A stretch of 64,000 nt of DNA, taken from assembly GCA_947496865.1 (NCBI GenBank), contig CANMEE010000001.1, positions 549,501 to 613,500 of the forward strand, read 5' to 3'. Within the stretch, counting starts at the first letter, position 1, and every line of letters begins with the position of its first letter. Positions 55,499 to 64,000 of the stretch are shown here, in pieces. The notes beneath the pieces were generated by a model that worked only from the letters and a program-made list of their open reading frames with translations, made no database searches and was not told the DNA's origin. The stretch is from an uncultured Sphingomonadaceae bacterium (GTDB lineage: Bacteria > Pseudomonadota > Alphaproteobacteria > Sphingomonadales > Sphingomonadaceae). The translations under genes and the position numbers were made by a program.

Positions 55499-57781
55499 AT
55501 GGCCACCAAACACACGCCCAGCCTTGTAACCGCCCGTAATATTTTGACCGGGCTTCGGTCGATTATGGCCTCGCCCGGCAATGCTCAGGCGAAACTCAAC
55601 CATGTCGTGGAAACCATCGGCGAAGCGGTCAGCAGCGAGGTTTGTTCGATATATTTGCGGCGCGAAGGCGTTCTCGAACTATTTGCGACGCGCGGCCTCA
55701 ATCAGGAAGCGGTCCATGTGACCAAATTGGCCTTTGGTGAAGGATTAACCGGCTATATTGCTAAAAATGTCGAGACGCTGAATCTCGACGAAGCGGCCAG
55801 CCATCCCGATTTCCAATATCGCCCCGAAACGGGGGAAGAAAAATTCCATAGCTTTGCTGGCGTGCCGATCATCCGCAATCAGCAAGCGGTGGGTGTTTTA
55901 TGCGCCCAGCATATAGACCCACGCAAATATTCCGAGGAAGAGATTGAATCGTTCCAAACGGCCGCAATGGTCCTGTCAGAACTGATTTCCAACGCCGAGT
56001 TGGTCGATGTGGAATCGGTGGATGCCCCCAATGCCCGCAACAGCGGCGCGGATCGGCTCAGCGGCTTGCAGCTGGTGAAAGGCAAAGCCAGCGGTTTTGC
56101 CGTCTTCCATCAACCGCGCGTGAAAATCGAACATACGGTGGCAGAAGATACCGAGGCCGAGCGCCACCGGGTCTATTCAGCTTTCGACAAGATGCGCAGT
56201 CAGATTGACCAGATGACCAATCAGGCCGAATTTGGGGTCGGCGGAGAACATGAAGAGGTACTGCAAACCTACAAGATGTTCGCCTATGATGAAGGCTGGA
56301 GCCGCAGGATCAATGAAGCGATTGATAGCGGCCTGACCGCCGAAGCCGCCATCGAGCGCGTGCAGCAACATACTCGGATGCGGATGCGTCAGATTGATGA
56401 TCCTCTGCTTGCCGAACGAATGCATGATCTGGAGGATCTAGCGAACCGCTTGCTGCGAATTGTCTCCGGCCAAATGGGCACAGCGGCCACCATGGGGCTG
56501 CGCCAGGACACGATATTGGTCGCCCGGAATTTAGGGCCAGCCGAATTGCTGGAATATGATCGCCGGCGCCTCAAAGGCGTAGTGCTGGAAGAGGGTTCGC
56601 TGACCGCCCATGTCACAATCATCGCTCGGGCGATGGATATACCGATCTTGGGTCAGGTTAAAAATGTCCGGCAGATTGTCCGGGAAAATGATCTGCTGCT
56701 GCTCAATGTGGACGAAAATGCATTATTTGTCCGTCCCAGCCCATCGATAGAAGATGCGTTTGAAACGCAGATCGAACTGACCCAGAAAAAGCGTGCGGCC
56801 TATGCCGAATTAAAGGCCAAGGAACCGATTACCACAGACGGAACGCGGATCACGCTGAACATCAACGCCGGCTTGCGAGACGATATGGCAATGCTGAGCT
56901 TGACCGGTGCCGATGGTATTGGCTTGTTCCGCACCGAATTCCAATTTCTCGTCGCCGCAACCATGCCGGGCCGGGCCGGACAGTTGCGTTTCTACCGGGA
57001 TGTGCTGGACGCCGCCGGTGAAAAGCCAGTTATTTTCAGGACGGTCGATATTGGCGGCGACAAGCCCTTGCCTTATTTCCAAGCCAGCGAAGTGAAAGAA
57101 GAAAACCCCGCGATGGGCTGGCGCGCGCTACGCATAGGTTTGGAACGCGACGCGCTGATGAAAGTTCAGGCGCGCTCGCTTATCGAAGCGGCTGCGGGAC
57201 GGAAACTGAACGTCATGTTCCCGATGATCGCCGAACCATGGGAATTTGATGAAGCCAAGGCAGTGTTCGAGAAACAACTCGAATATCTGCGCGACCGCAA
57301 GAAGCAGTTACCATTGTCCATTCGCTATGGCGCAATGCTTGAAGTCCCAGCACTGGCCGAATGTCTCGATCAACTGGCAACACGGCTCGACTTTTTATCC
57401 ATTGGTACCAATGATCTCACGCAGTTTCTGTTCGCAGCAGACCGCAGCAATCCGAAACTGGCAGAGCGATTTGACTGGCTCAGTCCGGCCATCTTGCGCT
57501 TCATCGGCCGGGTTTCCAGACAGGCTGATCAACTCGGCATCGAACTGAGCGTATGCGGCGAAATGGGTGGCCGGCCGCTTGAGGCGATGGCGTTATTGGG
57601 CCTTGGTATCAAGCGCTTGTCGATTACGCCCGCGTCCGTTGGCCCGATCAAGGCAATGATACGTTCACTGGATCTCGGCGCGGCGCAGGAACAGCTGTCC
57701 GGGATATTATCCGATCCGCCAAATGATCCGAGAGGCGCGCTGGAAAAATGGGCGCAAGAGCATCAGGTAGACCTTGGCTAA
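55499..57781 (+). CDS. ptsP: PTS-Ntr enzyme I (phosphoenolpyruvate-protein phosphotransferase)
   Basis: First phosphotransfer step of the nitrogen PTS: takes phosphate from PEP and passes it to NPr. The 760 residues have an N-terminal GAF domain (about 15-165) that marks the PtsP/EI-Ntr type. The swivelling phosphohistidine domain carries His371 in SLTAHVTIIARAMDIP. The PEP-binding TIM barrel (about 440-740) has GIGLFRTEFQF, MLEVPAL, IGTNDLTQF and SVCGEMGG. Partner genes ptsO and ptsN are not in the window. It is followed by the RodZ-like gene 179 nt on. Confidence 0.96.
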   Translation: MATKHTPSLVTARNILTGLRSIMASPGNAQAKLNHVVETIGEAVSSEVCSIYLRREGVLELFATRGLNQEAVHVTKLAFGEGLTGYIAKNVETLNLDEAASHPDFQYRPETGEEKFHSFAGVPIIRNQQAVGVLCAQHIDPRKYSEEEIESFQTAAMVLSELISNAELVDVESVDAPNARNSGADRLSGLQLVKGKASGFAVFHQPRVKIEHTVAEDTEAERHRVYSAFDKMRSQIDQMTNQAEFGVGGEHEEVLQTYKMFAYDEGWSRRINEAIDSGLTAEAAIERVQQHTRMRMRQIDDPLLAERMHDLEDLANRLLRIVSGQMGTAATMGLRQDTILVARNLGPAELLEYDRRRLKGVVLEEGSLTAHVTIIARAMDIPILGQVKNVRQIVRENDLLLLNVDENALFVRPSPSIEDAFETQIELTQKKRAAYAELKAKEPITTDGTRITLNINAGLRDDMAMLSLTGADGIGLFRTEFQFLVAATMPGRAGQLRFYRDVLDAAGEKPVIFRTVDIGGDKPLPYFQASEVKEENPAMGWRALRIGLERDALMKVQARSLIEAAAGRKLNVMFPMIAEPWEFDEAKAVFEKQLEYLRDRKKQLPLSIRYGAMLEVPALAECLDQLATRLDFLSIGTNDLTQFLFAADRSNPKLAERFDWLSPAILRFIGRVSRQADQLGIELSVCGEMGGRPLEAMALLGLGIKRLSITPASVGPIKAMIRSLDLGAAQEQLSGILSDPPNDPRGALEKWAQEHQVDLG

Positions 57782-57960
57782 GCGTCCATTCGTAATAACT
57801 TGTATCGGCATTTCCGAAAATGCGGCAGCGGCCCGTTCATTATGTCCATGCGCCTCGGGTTTCTGCACTGATAATCATTGACTTTTTACCACTCTAGTGG
57901 CTTTTCTATGCGATCAGTAAAAATCGGGGTCGCACCGCGAACCGGCCAAGGGAGAGTTTG

Positions 57961-58833
57961 ATGGCCGAAGAGACAGACGCAGAGAATGCAGGCGAAGAAA
58001 ATGCCGAACTGAGCCTGCACAGCGTGGGTGATATGTTGCGTCATGCGCGCGAGCAAAAAAACCTCAGCATCGAAGATGTCGCCAAGACAACACGTATTCC
58101 GCAGCGTCATTTACAATCCATTGAATCGGGCGATTTTGGAGCCTTGCCGGGCCGCACCTATGCGATCGGCTTTGCCAAATCCTATGCGCGCACCGTGGGG
58201 CTTAGCGAAGTCACTATTGGCAGTCAGCTGCGCGAAGAAATGGATGATCAGGGGCACAGCGCCTATGAACCGGAAACCAGCGGCTACTCGCCAGCCAATC
58301 CCAGCAATGTTCCGCCCAAATATCTGGCCTTTACCGCCGCAGGCATCGGTGCCGTTTTACTGGTCGGCTTTTTGATTTGGCGGGTGCTATATCTGGAACC
58401 CACCGATTTCATGGATGGTGAAACGGACACAGAATTTACAGAGAATGATTCTGGTATCGACACCCTAGATGGCACCATAGAACCCGTTGGCCCTGCGCCT
58501 TCGGCAACCGGCACGGTAACATTAACCGCAACCGAGACCGTATGGCTGAAAATCTATGACGAAGAGGGCGAGCGTTTATTTGAAAAAGAAATGGCCGCCG
58601 GCGAACAATATACCGTACCGGCGGACGCCAATGGACCGCAAATATTGACCGGTCGGCCCGACGCTTTGACGGTCACTATTGATGGCGCCGTTGTACCGCC
58701 ACTTGGCACTCCGGATCGGACCATCAAAGATGTCGGCATCAGCGCTGCAGCATTGCTCGCCCGCACGGACCCAGGCGGATCAACGACCGACACGGCGAAC
58801 GAGCCTTCAGGCGAACAAAATAGCACGCCATAG
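57961..58833 (+). CDS. RodZ-like HTH membrane protein
   Basis: A 290-residue bitopic protein of the RodZ/DUF4115 family, which links MreB to the elongation machinery. An N-terminal HTH domain (about 22-90: VGDMLRHAREQKNLSIEDVAKTTRIPQRHLQSIE) is followed by one membrane helix (about 121-143). An acidic linker leads to a C-terminal DUF4115 beta domain (about 175-265: TVTLTATETVWLKIYDEEGERLFEKEM). GGGAGAG precedes ATG 57961. The motif GATCAGTAAAAA lies 38 nt upstream of the ATG and recurs in front of ftsH. Confidence 0.92.
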   Translation: MAEETDAENAGEENAELSLHSVGDMLRHAREQKNLSIEDVAKTTRIPQRHLQSIESGDFGALPGRTYAIGFAKSYARTVGLSEVTIGSQLREEMDDQGHSAYEPETSGYSPANPSNVPPKYLAFTAAGIGAVLLVGFLIWRVLYLEPTDFMDGETDTEFTENDSGIDTLDGTIEPVGPAPSATGTVTLTATETVWLKIYDEEGERLFEKEMAAGEQYTVPADANGPQILTGRPDALTVTIDGAVVPPLGTPDRTIKDVGISAAALLARTDPGGSTTDTANEPSGEQNSTP

Positions 58834-58935
58834 TCGGACGGGTTAAACGCTTGATATCGCTGTGAATCACGGTAAATCTATTTACTTTCCTAAGACATAT
58901 ATGGTTAATAAGACCATTATATTTGGAGGCTCTCT

Positions 58936-59814
58936 ATGAAACCCATCCTGTTCTCGACCTTATTCGCAACATTATCTGCCAGCCTATTGGTTGCAACGCC
59001 CGTTGCGGCACAAAATGGCAATGTCGACAAGCGGGTAGATCGGCTGGAACAGGAAATGCGCGCGGTCCAGCGCAAGGTGTTTCCCGGGGGTTCGTCGCGA
59101 TTTTTTGAACCAGAAATCAAACCCGATGCGACCAGCACGGTTACGCCATCGACAACGACCTCGGCCGTATCGGATCTCATCGCGCGGGTAGACACGCTGG
59201 AGCGCAGCCTCGCGTCATTGACGGGACAGGTTGAGCAAAATGATTTCCGGATAAAGCAAATTGAAGATAAATTGGCAGCAGCAGCCCCGCCAATCAGCAC
59301 CGATCCTGACGCGCTATCCGCTACGCCATCTGGCGGCCCGGATGCCAACACTGCCGGGACCACCGGCACGCCTGACCCGGACCGCGTGACGGGCGTTGCG
59401 TCGATTGTCATGCCCGATACGGGTGATGCTGGCGAAGATGCTTATATTTACGGCTACCGGTTGTGGGAGGCGAAATATTATCCCGAAGCCCAGACCCAGC
59501 TCAAAAAAGCAGCCGCGGACCATCCCAAGCATCGTCGCGCAAGTTTCGCCAAAAACCTGTTGGGCCGTGCCTATCTTGATGATGGCAAGCCGGCACTTGC
59601 TTCGGTTGCGCTTTACGAAAATTACCAAGAATTGCCGCGCGGTGAACGCGCCGCCGACAGCCTCTATTTCCTGAGCACCGCTCTGGTCCAACTCAAAAAG
59701 AAAGCGGATGCGTGCCGCGTGTTGTCCGAATTGCAGGATGTCTATCCCGGCGAAGCGGATGGCCGCCTGAGCGCCCGCGTTGCACGCGGAAAGGCCGCGG
59801 CAGATTGCAGCTGA
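58936..59814 (+). CDS. CpoB/YbgF-like Tol-Pal accessory protein
   Basis: A 292-residue periplasmic protein. The signal peptide ends near PVAAQ (26). Coiled-coil segments (about 30-50 and 78-115: VDKRVDRLEQEM and LIARVDTLERSLASLTGQVE) are of the YbgF trimerisation type. A Pro/Asp-rich linker follows, then TPR-like repeats (about 165-288: LWEAKYYPEAQTQLKKA and LLGRAYLDDGKPALASVALYE). In E. coli CpoB coordinates Tol-Pal with PBP1B; here tol genes are not adjacent. GGAGG stands 8 nt before the ATG. tilS follows 25 nt later. Confidence 0.9.
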   Translation: MKPILFSTLFATLSASLLVATPVAAQNGNVDKRVDRLEQEMRAVQRKVFPGGSSRFFEPEIKPDATSTVTPSTTTSAVSDLIARVDTLERSLASLTGQVEQNDFRIKQIEDKLAAAAPPISTDPDALSATPSGGPDANTAGTTGTPDPDRVTGVASIVMPDTGDAGEDAYIYGYRLWEAKYYPEAQTQLKKAAADHPKHRRASFAKNLLGRAYLDDGKPALASVALYENYQELPRGERAADSLYFLSTALVQLKKKADACRVLSELQDVYPGEADGRLSARVARGKAAADCS

Positions 59815-59839
59815 TGGCGCATAGCGACCTACATAGACG

Positions 59840-60787
59840 ATGACGGGCAACGCGCTCCCCGACCGCTTTAGCGAAACGGTGTCAGCGCTTGTCCCGGCTT
59901 TTGACCATAGCGACGATATATTAGGGCTGGCGGTGTCCGGCGGGCCAGACAGCATTGCATTATTGCTCTTGGCTCATGCCAGTTTTCCAGGCCGAATTGC
60001 CGCTGCCAGCGTCGACCATGGACTGCGCGCCGAAGCCCATGACGAATGCGCGTTTGTAGCCGCGCTCTGCGCTGAAAGGGGCATTGCTCATCGGATATTG
60101 AAACCTGCCACTCCCATTCGCGGAAGCATCCAGATGGAAGCACGCAAGGCTCGCTATTCGTTGCTCAATGGCTGGGTGGAACATGAAAATATCAAATGGC
60201 TGGCCACCGCGCACCATGCCGATGATCAGCTCGAAACATTGATCATGCGGATTTTGCGTGGCAGCGGTATCGACGGCATGTCAGCAATCCGTGCAAAACG
60301 TGGTCACATCATCCGGCCCCTATTGCGCTTTTCAAAGGATATGTTGATCCAGTTTGTCGCGGACCAAGGCGTTAATCCGGTGGATGATCCTTCCAACAGG
60401 GACCTGAGCTTTGACCGCGTCCGGGTGCGCGAAGCGCTGTCCAAACTTTCGGGCTTTGACGTGAGTTTGGCCAGTCAGAGTGCAGCGGCGCTGGATGACG
60501 CGCGCACGGCAATCCATTGGATGGTGGATGAATTGACCGCAGTCCATATCAAGCAAACGGATGACGGCTGCGCGCTGGATAAATATGATTTCCCGCATGA
60601 AATTGTCCGGCGATTATTGCTGAAATGCCTGCATATCTGCGATCCGGCGCTATCTCCGCGCGGCAGCCAGCTGGAGCCATTAATAGCTGCTCTCAAGCAA
60701 GGTCAAACCCAGACGATCGGTAATATCTTGTGCAAAGGCGGAAAGACGTGGCGCTTCGCTCCAGCACCAAGGCGCAATAATATTTAA
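59840..60787 (+). CDS. tilS: tRNA(Ile)-lysidine synthase
   Basis: Modifies the CAU anticodon of one tRNA-Ile to lysidine using ATP and lysine, switching it to read AUA. The 315 residues begin with the N-type PP-loop VSGGPDSIALL (about 32-42). The TilS signatures ATAHHADDQLETLIMRILRGSGIDG and RPLLRF are present. The C-terminal TilS domain of E. coli is missing, and such short forms are common in Alphaproteobacteria. It starts 25 nt after the cpoB-like gene and precedes ftsH, the common tilS-ftsH order. The stop codon lies in a 14-nt AT palindrome (60779-60792). Confidence 0.93.
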   Translation: MTGNALPDRFSETVSALVPAFDHSDDILGLAVSGGPDSIALLLLAHASFPGRIAAASVDHGLRAEAHDECAFVAALCAERGIAHRILKPATPIRGSIQMEARKARYSLLNGWVEHENIKWLATAHHADDQLETLIMRILRGSGIDGMSAIRAKRGHIIRPLLRFSKDMLIQFVADQGVNPVDDPSNRDLSFDRVRVREALSKLSGFDVSLASQSAAALDDARTAIHWMVDELTAVHIKQTDDGCALDKYDFPHEIVRRLLLKCLHICDPALSPRGSQLEPLIAALKQGQTQTIGNILCKGGKTWRFAPAPRRNNI

Positions 60788-60856
60788 ATATTTCAATATG
60801 TTGTCGAAAAACCCGGGCAACCGATCAGTCTGATCAGTAAAAACATTTACCCTCAT

Positions 60857-60884
60857 ATTGTCATCCCGCGCAAAACCCCTATCT
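60857..60884 (+). promoter_or_regulatory. Predicted RpoH-type promoter of ftsH
   Basis: ATTG (60857-60860), 17 nt, then CCTATCT (60878-60884) fits the alphaproteobacterial RpoH pattern CTTG-N17-CYTATNT with one mismatch in the -35. ftsH is a known heat-shock gene. A CTATCT/AGATAG hairpin overlaps the -10 (60879-60896). Confidence 0.4.
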
Positions 60885-60945
60885 TTAATGAGATAGATTC
60901 GGCGAAAATATGGGCCGACGATACCAACACAGGACGATAAACAAC

Positions 60946-62898
60946 ATGAATGACGAACAGGATCCAAAGGAAAATCCGTGGATGAAAAGCATGCTCATCT
61001 GGGCAGGCGTCATCGTCGCTCTGTTGTTGACGGTTTCCATGTTTGGCGCTGGCGCCGGCGCTGATGCCGGCGATGCGATCAGCTACTCCTCTTTCCGCGC
61101 GAAAGTGGCTGAGGGTAGCGTTGAGACGGTTGCCATTGCCCCGGACAAGATCACCGGCGAAATGACCAATGGCGATAAATTCTCAACGACACCGGTTGGT
61201 AACGACCCGAGCCTTGTCAAATTGCTTGATGAAAAGGGCGTTGAATATAGCGGCCAGGCCGAAGAAAGCCCTAGCATCTGGCAATATTTGTTAATTCAGT
61301 CACTTCCCTTCCTGCTCATTCTCGGCATCGCGTTTTTTGTTCTACGCCAAATGCAAAAAGGCAGCGGCTCGGGCGCGATGGGCTTTGGCAAATCCAAGGC
61401 AAAAATGCTGACCGAAAAGCAAGGCAAAGTAACCTTTGAAGATGTTGCTGGTATTGATGAAGCGCGCGAAGAATTGGAAGAAATCGTAGAATTTCTGAAA
61501 AATCCGACCCGTTTCTCAAAACTGGGTGGGCAAATTCCCAAAGGCGCATTGCTCGTGGGCTCTCCCGGTACCGGTAAAACATTGCTGGCGCGCGCAATCG
61601 CGGGTGAAGCTGGCGTTCCCTTTTTCACAATCTCCGGTTCCGACTTTGTTGAAATGTTCGTCGGCGTGGGTGCCAGCCGCGTCCGCGACATGTTTGAACA
61701 GGCCAAGAAAAGCGCGCCATGTATCGTCTTTATCGATGAGATTGACGCTGTCGGTCGCCACCGTGGTGCCGGTCTTGGTAATGGCAATGACGAGCGCGAA
61801 CAGACATTGAACCAACTTCTCGTCGAGATGGATGGTTTTGAAGCCAATGAAGGCATTATCATTATCGCCGCGACCAACCGTCCTGACGTCCTCGACCCTG
61901 CGCTGCTGCGTCCGGGCCGCTTTGATCGTCAGGTTGTTGTTCCGCATCCCGATATTGAAGGTCGCGAGAAGATCCTTCAAGTTCATATGAAAAAAGTGCC
62001 TTTGGCGCCTGATGTTGACGCGCGTATCATTGCACGGGGAACCCCGGGTTTCTCGGGTGCCGATCTCGCTAATCTCGTCAATGAAGCGGCTTTGATGGCT
62101 GCCCGTCGTGGCAAACGTCTGGTCGCGATGGACGAATTTGAGACCGCCAAGGACAAGGTCATGATGGGTACGGAACGCCGTTCCATGGTGATGACCGAAG
62201 ATGAGAAGAAAATGACTGCCTATCATGAAGCCGGTCACGCGATTGTCGCGGTTCACGAGCCGGCCTCTGACCCTATCCATAAGGCGACCATCATTCCGCG
62301 CGGCCGTGCGCTGGGTATGGTTATGCGCCTGCCAGAACGGGATAGCTACAGCTATCACCGGGACAAGATGCACGCGAATATGGCTGTGTCCATGGGCGGA
62401 CGCGTCGCCGAGGAAATTATCTTCGGCTATGATAAAGTCTCGTCCGGTGCCTCTGGTGACATCCAATATGCCACCAAATTGGCCCGCGATATGGTTACGC
62501 AATGGGGCATGTCTGATGAAATGGGTCCGTTGCAATATGAAGAAGAGCAAGGTGAAACCTTCCTCGGCTATTCGCAATCCCAGCGCGCCCATATGTCCGA
62601 TGAAACTGCCAAGAAGATCGACAGCGAAATTCGTGGTCTTGTTGATGCAGGCTATGATCGTGCCAAAGACGTGCTGACCAAGCATGAAAAACAGCTACAC
62701 TTGCTGGCCAATGCGTTGCTTGAATATGAAACCATGTCTGGCGATGAAATTAACTCGCTGGTCGAAGATGGCAAATTTGAGCGTCCCGATGGCGGCGTGG
62801 TGAAACCGTCTTCTGTGCCAACCGTGGGTACGTCGATACCCAAGGCCGGTAAGAAGCGGAAAGGTCCCTTTGGCGATCCCAATCCGCAGGGTGCCTAA
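60946..62898 (+). CDS. ftsH: ATP-dependent zinc metalloprotease FtsH
   Basis: Membrane-bound AAA+ protease for quality control and regulated turnover (LpxC and RpoH in E. coli). The 650 residues have membrane helices at about 15-33 and 112-133 around a small periplasmic domain. The AAA domain has Walker A GSPGTGKT at 205-212 (the canonical form is GPPGTGKT), [10 protein letters not shown] and the SRH region. The zinc site HEAGH is at 427-431. The Pro-to-Ser change is just outside the phosphate-contacting core and is not expected to inactivate it. AGGA precedes ATG 60946. A terminator follows 53 nt after the stop. Confidence 0.98.
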   Translation: MNDEQDPKENPWMKSMLIWAGVIVALLLTVSMFGAGAGADAGDAISYSSFRAKVAEGSVETVAIAPDKITGEMTNGDKFSTTPVGNDPSLVKLLDEKGVEYSGQAEESPSIWQYLLIQSLPFLLILGIAFFVLRQMQKGSGSGAMGFGKSKAKMLTEKQGKVTFEDVAGIDEAREELEEIVEFLKNPTRFSKLGGQIPKGALLVGSPGTGKTLLARAIAGEAGVPFFTISGSDFVEMFVGVGASRVRDMFEQAKKSAPCIVFIDEIDAVGRHRGAGLGNGNDEREQTLNQLLVEMDGFEANEGIIIIAATNRPDVLDPALLRPGRFDRQVVVPHPDIEGREKILQVHMKKVPLAPDVDARIIARGTPGFSGADLANLVNEAALMAARRGKRLVAMDEFETAKDKVMMGTERRSMVMTEDEKKMTAYHEAGHAIVAVHEPASDPIHKATIIPRGRALGMVMRLPERDSYSYHRDKMHANMAVSMGGRVAEEIIFGYDKVSSGASGDIQYATKLARDMVTQWGMSDEMGPLQYEEEQGETFLGYSQSQRAHMSDETAKKIDSEIRGLVDAGYDRAKDVLTKHEKQLHLLANALLEYETMSGDEINSLVEDGKFERPDGGVVKPSSVPTVGTSIPKAGKKRKGPFGDPNPQGA

Positions 62899-62950
62899 AT
62901 CACTACTGTATTAGGTATATAATTCACCTAATATTCAGATAAATAAAGAC

Positions 62951-62985
62951 AAAAGGTCTCCCTCGGCAATGAAGGAGGCCTTTTT
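62951..62985 (+). terminator. ftsH terminator whose 3' arm is the next gene's ribosome site
   Basis: AAAAGGTCTCC (62951-62961) pairs with GGAGGCCTTTT (62974-62984) over 11 bp with one G-U pair, a 12-nt loop and a T run to 62985. The right arm carries AAGGAGG, the Shine-Dalgarno of the GTG-started gene at 62988. Confidence 0.85.
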
Positions 62986-62987
62986 CC

Positions 62988-63359
62988 GTGAAGCAGTCAG
63001 TCCCCATTTTCAGCAGCGCTATCCTGTTAGCGATCGCCGTTCCCGCGTCCGCCATGCCGGTATCGGAATTTCTGCCCCAGGCCGACAAGCTTGTAAATGC
63101 GGGAATGGGCGCGATGTTCTCAAAGCACCGCAAACCGGTCATGGCGGAAATGAAAAAGGTCACCAAAGGCTATCGCTCTGATATTCTGGCAGCCCGCGCA
63201 GCCGGTAAAACACCATCCAGCTGCCCGCCACCCAAAGGCAAAGGGAAGCTTAACGCCAAGGAATTTCTTGCCCATCTCAAAACCATCCCGGTGGCGCGGC
63301 GCAATATGGAAGTGAAGACTGCTTTTCACGGCTTTATGAAGACAAAATATCCTTGCTGA
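62988..63359 (+). CDS. Small exported protein of unknown function
   Basis: A 123-residue product starting with GTG, 9 nt after GGAGG. It has a signal peptide (cleavage near PASAM, residue 23), then a helical basic region: FLPQADKLVNAGMGAMFSKHRKPVMAEMKKV. Further on, CPPPKGKGKLNAKEFLAHLKTIP and a terminal KTKYPC contain two cysteines that may pair. The pattern looks like a conserved sphingomonad family without a known role. Its ribosome site is part of the ftsH terminator stem, so expression by read-through should be low unless the hairpin is opened or a promoter lies within the stem-loop. Start codon choice rests on the signal peptide. Confidence 0.75.
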   Translation: MKQSVPIFSSAILLAIAVPASAMPVSEFLPQADKLVNAGMGAMFSKHRKPVMAEMKKVTKGYRSDILAARAAGKTPSSCPPPKGKGKLNAKEFLAHLKTIPVARRNMEVKTAFHGFMKTKYPC

Positions 63360-63487
63360 TCGCTGTAGAAAAGAAACCCGCCGCGAAACAGAAAGGCGCT
63401 TCCTGAATGTGAAGCCAGTGAAGTGCGCGGGGGACGGATATTCGTCGGCGGCCTTGCACCCGCTCCTCTAAACTGCGACAAAAGAGC

Positions 63488-64000
63488 ATGTCCTTTCTCG
63501 AACAATATGAGAGCATCATCAGACTCAGCAGCTTTGCTGGTATATTCCTGATTATGGCGATGCTCGAGATCGCAATGCCGCGCAAACAGCGTGTCCTTGG
63601 GAAGGGTCAGCGCTGGTTCACCAATATATCGCTGGTCCTTGTCAATACATTGGCTCTGCGGCTGATCATGCCGATATTGGCGGTCGGCATGGCCCATTAT
63701 GCAGCGGAGCAAGGCTGGGGCCTTTTGGCATTCGTCAATCTGCCGATCTGGGTCGAGATTATCGTAGCCTTCATCCTCCTCGACATGCTCATCTATGCCC
63801 AGCATATCGCGTTCCACAAAGTCCCGATCCTTTGGCGCTTTCATAAAGTTCACCATGCTGACCGTGATCTCGATGTGACCAGCGGCGCGCGCTTTCACCC
63901 GGTCGAGGCCGTCTTGTCCATGGCCTATAAATTAGTGTGTATTGCCCTCATCGGCCCTGCGGCCTTTGCGGTATTCTTGTTTGAAGTCGTGCTGAATGCC
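63488..64000 (+). CDS. Sterol desaturase/fatty acid hydroxylase family protein (cut by window end)
   Basis: A 171-codon frame from ATG 63488 runs open to the window edge. It encodes an integral-membrane di-iron enzyme of the fatty-acid hydroxylase superfamily. Hydrophobic segments are followed by the histidine boxes IYAQHIAFHK (HxxxH), FHKVHHAD (HxxHH) and the start of the third region, FHPVEA. The N-terminus MSFLEQYESIIRLSS precedes the first membrane helix. The substrate (sterol, hopanoid or fatty acyl) is unknown. The ribosome site is weak, and the 128 nt before it hold no other gene. Confidence 0.88.
   Translation, partial: MSFLEQYESIIRLSSFAGIFLIMAMLEIAMPRKQRVLGKGQRWFTNISLVLVNTLALRLIMPILAVGMAHYAAEQGWGLLAFVNLPIWVEIIVAFILLDMLIYAQHIAFHKVPILWRFHKVHHADRDLDVTSGARFHPVEAVLSMAYKLVCIALIGPAAFAVFLFEVVLNA

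Noticed and set aside
57808..57823. GCATTT-CCGA-AAATGC as terminator of ptsP
   Set aside because: The stem is only 6 bp and AT-rich, without a T tract.
61516..62685. 389-codon minus-strand frame opposite ftsH
   Set aside because: A shadow of ftsH. Its length follows from codon bias on the coding strand, and no domain is recognisable.
1..64000. CRISPR arrays, insertion sequences, integrases, toxin-antitoxin pairs, prophage
   Set aside because: No regularly spaced direct repeats, transposase or recombinase motifs, or typical small paired genes were seen on either strand.

Overview
The window is a stretch of core chromosome from an alphaproteobacterium, most likely a marine or freshwater sphingomonad (Sphingomonadales, Sphingorhabdus/Parasphingorhabdus-like). 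The assignment rests on gene content and protein style: CcoNOQP with CcoG-FixH-CcoI-CcoS, COQ9, an RcdA-type DUF1465 protein, DUF2093 beside xseA, a large TonB-dependent receptor with a VTGSRI TonB box, an exported M17 peptidase and PTS-Ntr enzyme I. No insertion sequence, prophage, CRISPR array or plasmid gene was seen. Genus-level placement is inference.

Layout. 1-2.4 kb: secF (cut by the window edge), secD and yajC on the minus strand. 2.66 kb: tRNA-Pro(GGG). 2.8-10.4 kb: a penicillin-acylase-family Ntn hydrolase, an exported M17 aminopeptidase, clpB, and a sulfotransferase-like protein. 10.4-16.3 kb: two tandem small exported Cys-pair proteins, a TonB-dependent receptor, an exported hypothetical protein, an M23 peptidase and DUF2093. 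16.3-23.9 kb: xseA and purD diverging from one CATG, a MASE1-PAS-HisKA-REC-HPt hybrid kinase, then a FAD monooxygenase with an isochorismatase-like amidohydrolase. 24.2-32.5 kb: M48 protease, YfbK-like VWA protein, a BON-like/OmpA protein followed by a 33-residue membrane protein and a TM-helix-hairpin-helix protein, an HD-GYP protein, a CorC/CNNM-like protein and an OmpA lipoprotein. 32.5-40.4 kb: SDR, UbiH-like hydroxylase, ftsK, lolA, xth, ribA, L,D-transpeptidase. 40.5-50.2 kb: a universal stress protein and the complete cbb3 oxidase set (ccoS, ccoI, fixH, ccoG, ccoP, ccoQ, ccoO, ccoN) with the Fnr-type regulator just upstream and a perfect FNR box in front of ccoN. 50.3-55.4 kb: ssb, COQ9, an OYE-family reductase, RcdA-like, two DUF465 genes, a medium-chain reductase. 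55.5-64 kb: ptsP, rodZ-like, cpoB-like, tilS, ftsH, a small exported protein, and a sterol-desaturase-family protein cut by the right edge.

How the genes work together. The 41-50 kb block is a self-contained microaerobic respiration module: Fnr senses oxygen, acts at TTGATCTAGATCAA, and drives the oxidase structural genes and then the assembly genes through short overlaps. A weaker FNR-like site precedes the universal stress gene that converges on the block. Many other genes serve the envelope: protein export (SecDF/YajC), lipoprotein transport (LolA), peptidoglycan remodelling (M23, L,D-transpeptidase), OmpA-type anchors and proteolysis (FtsH, ClpB, M48).

The most striking non-coding signal is a recurring design. 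At clpB, at the SDR gene and at the small gene after ftsH, an inverted repeat lies between two co-directional genes and its 3' arm contains the downstream Shine-Dalgarno sequence. Read-through RNA should therefore fold away the ribosome site. Coordinates and caveats are given in the findings. All calls come from reading the sequence; no database search was run.
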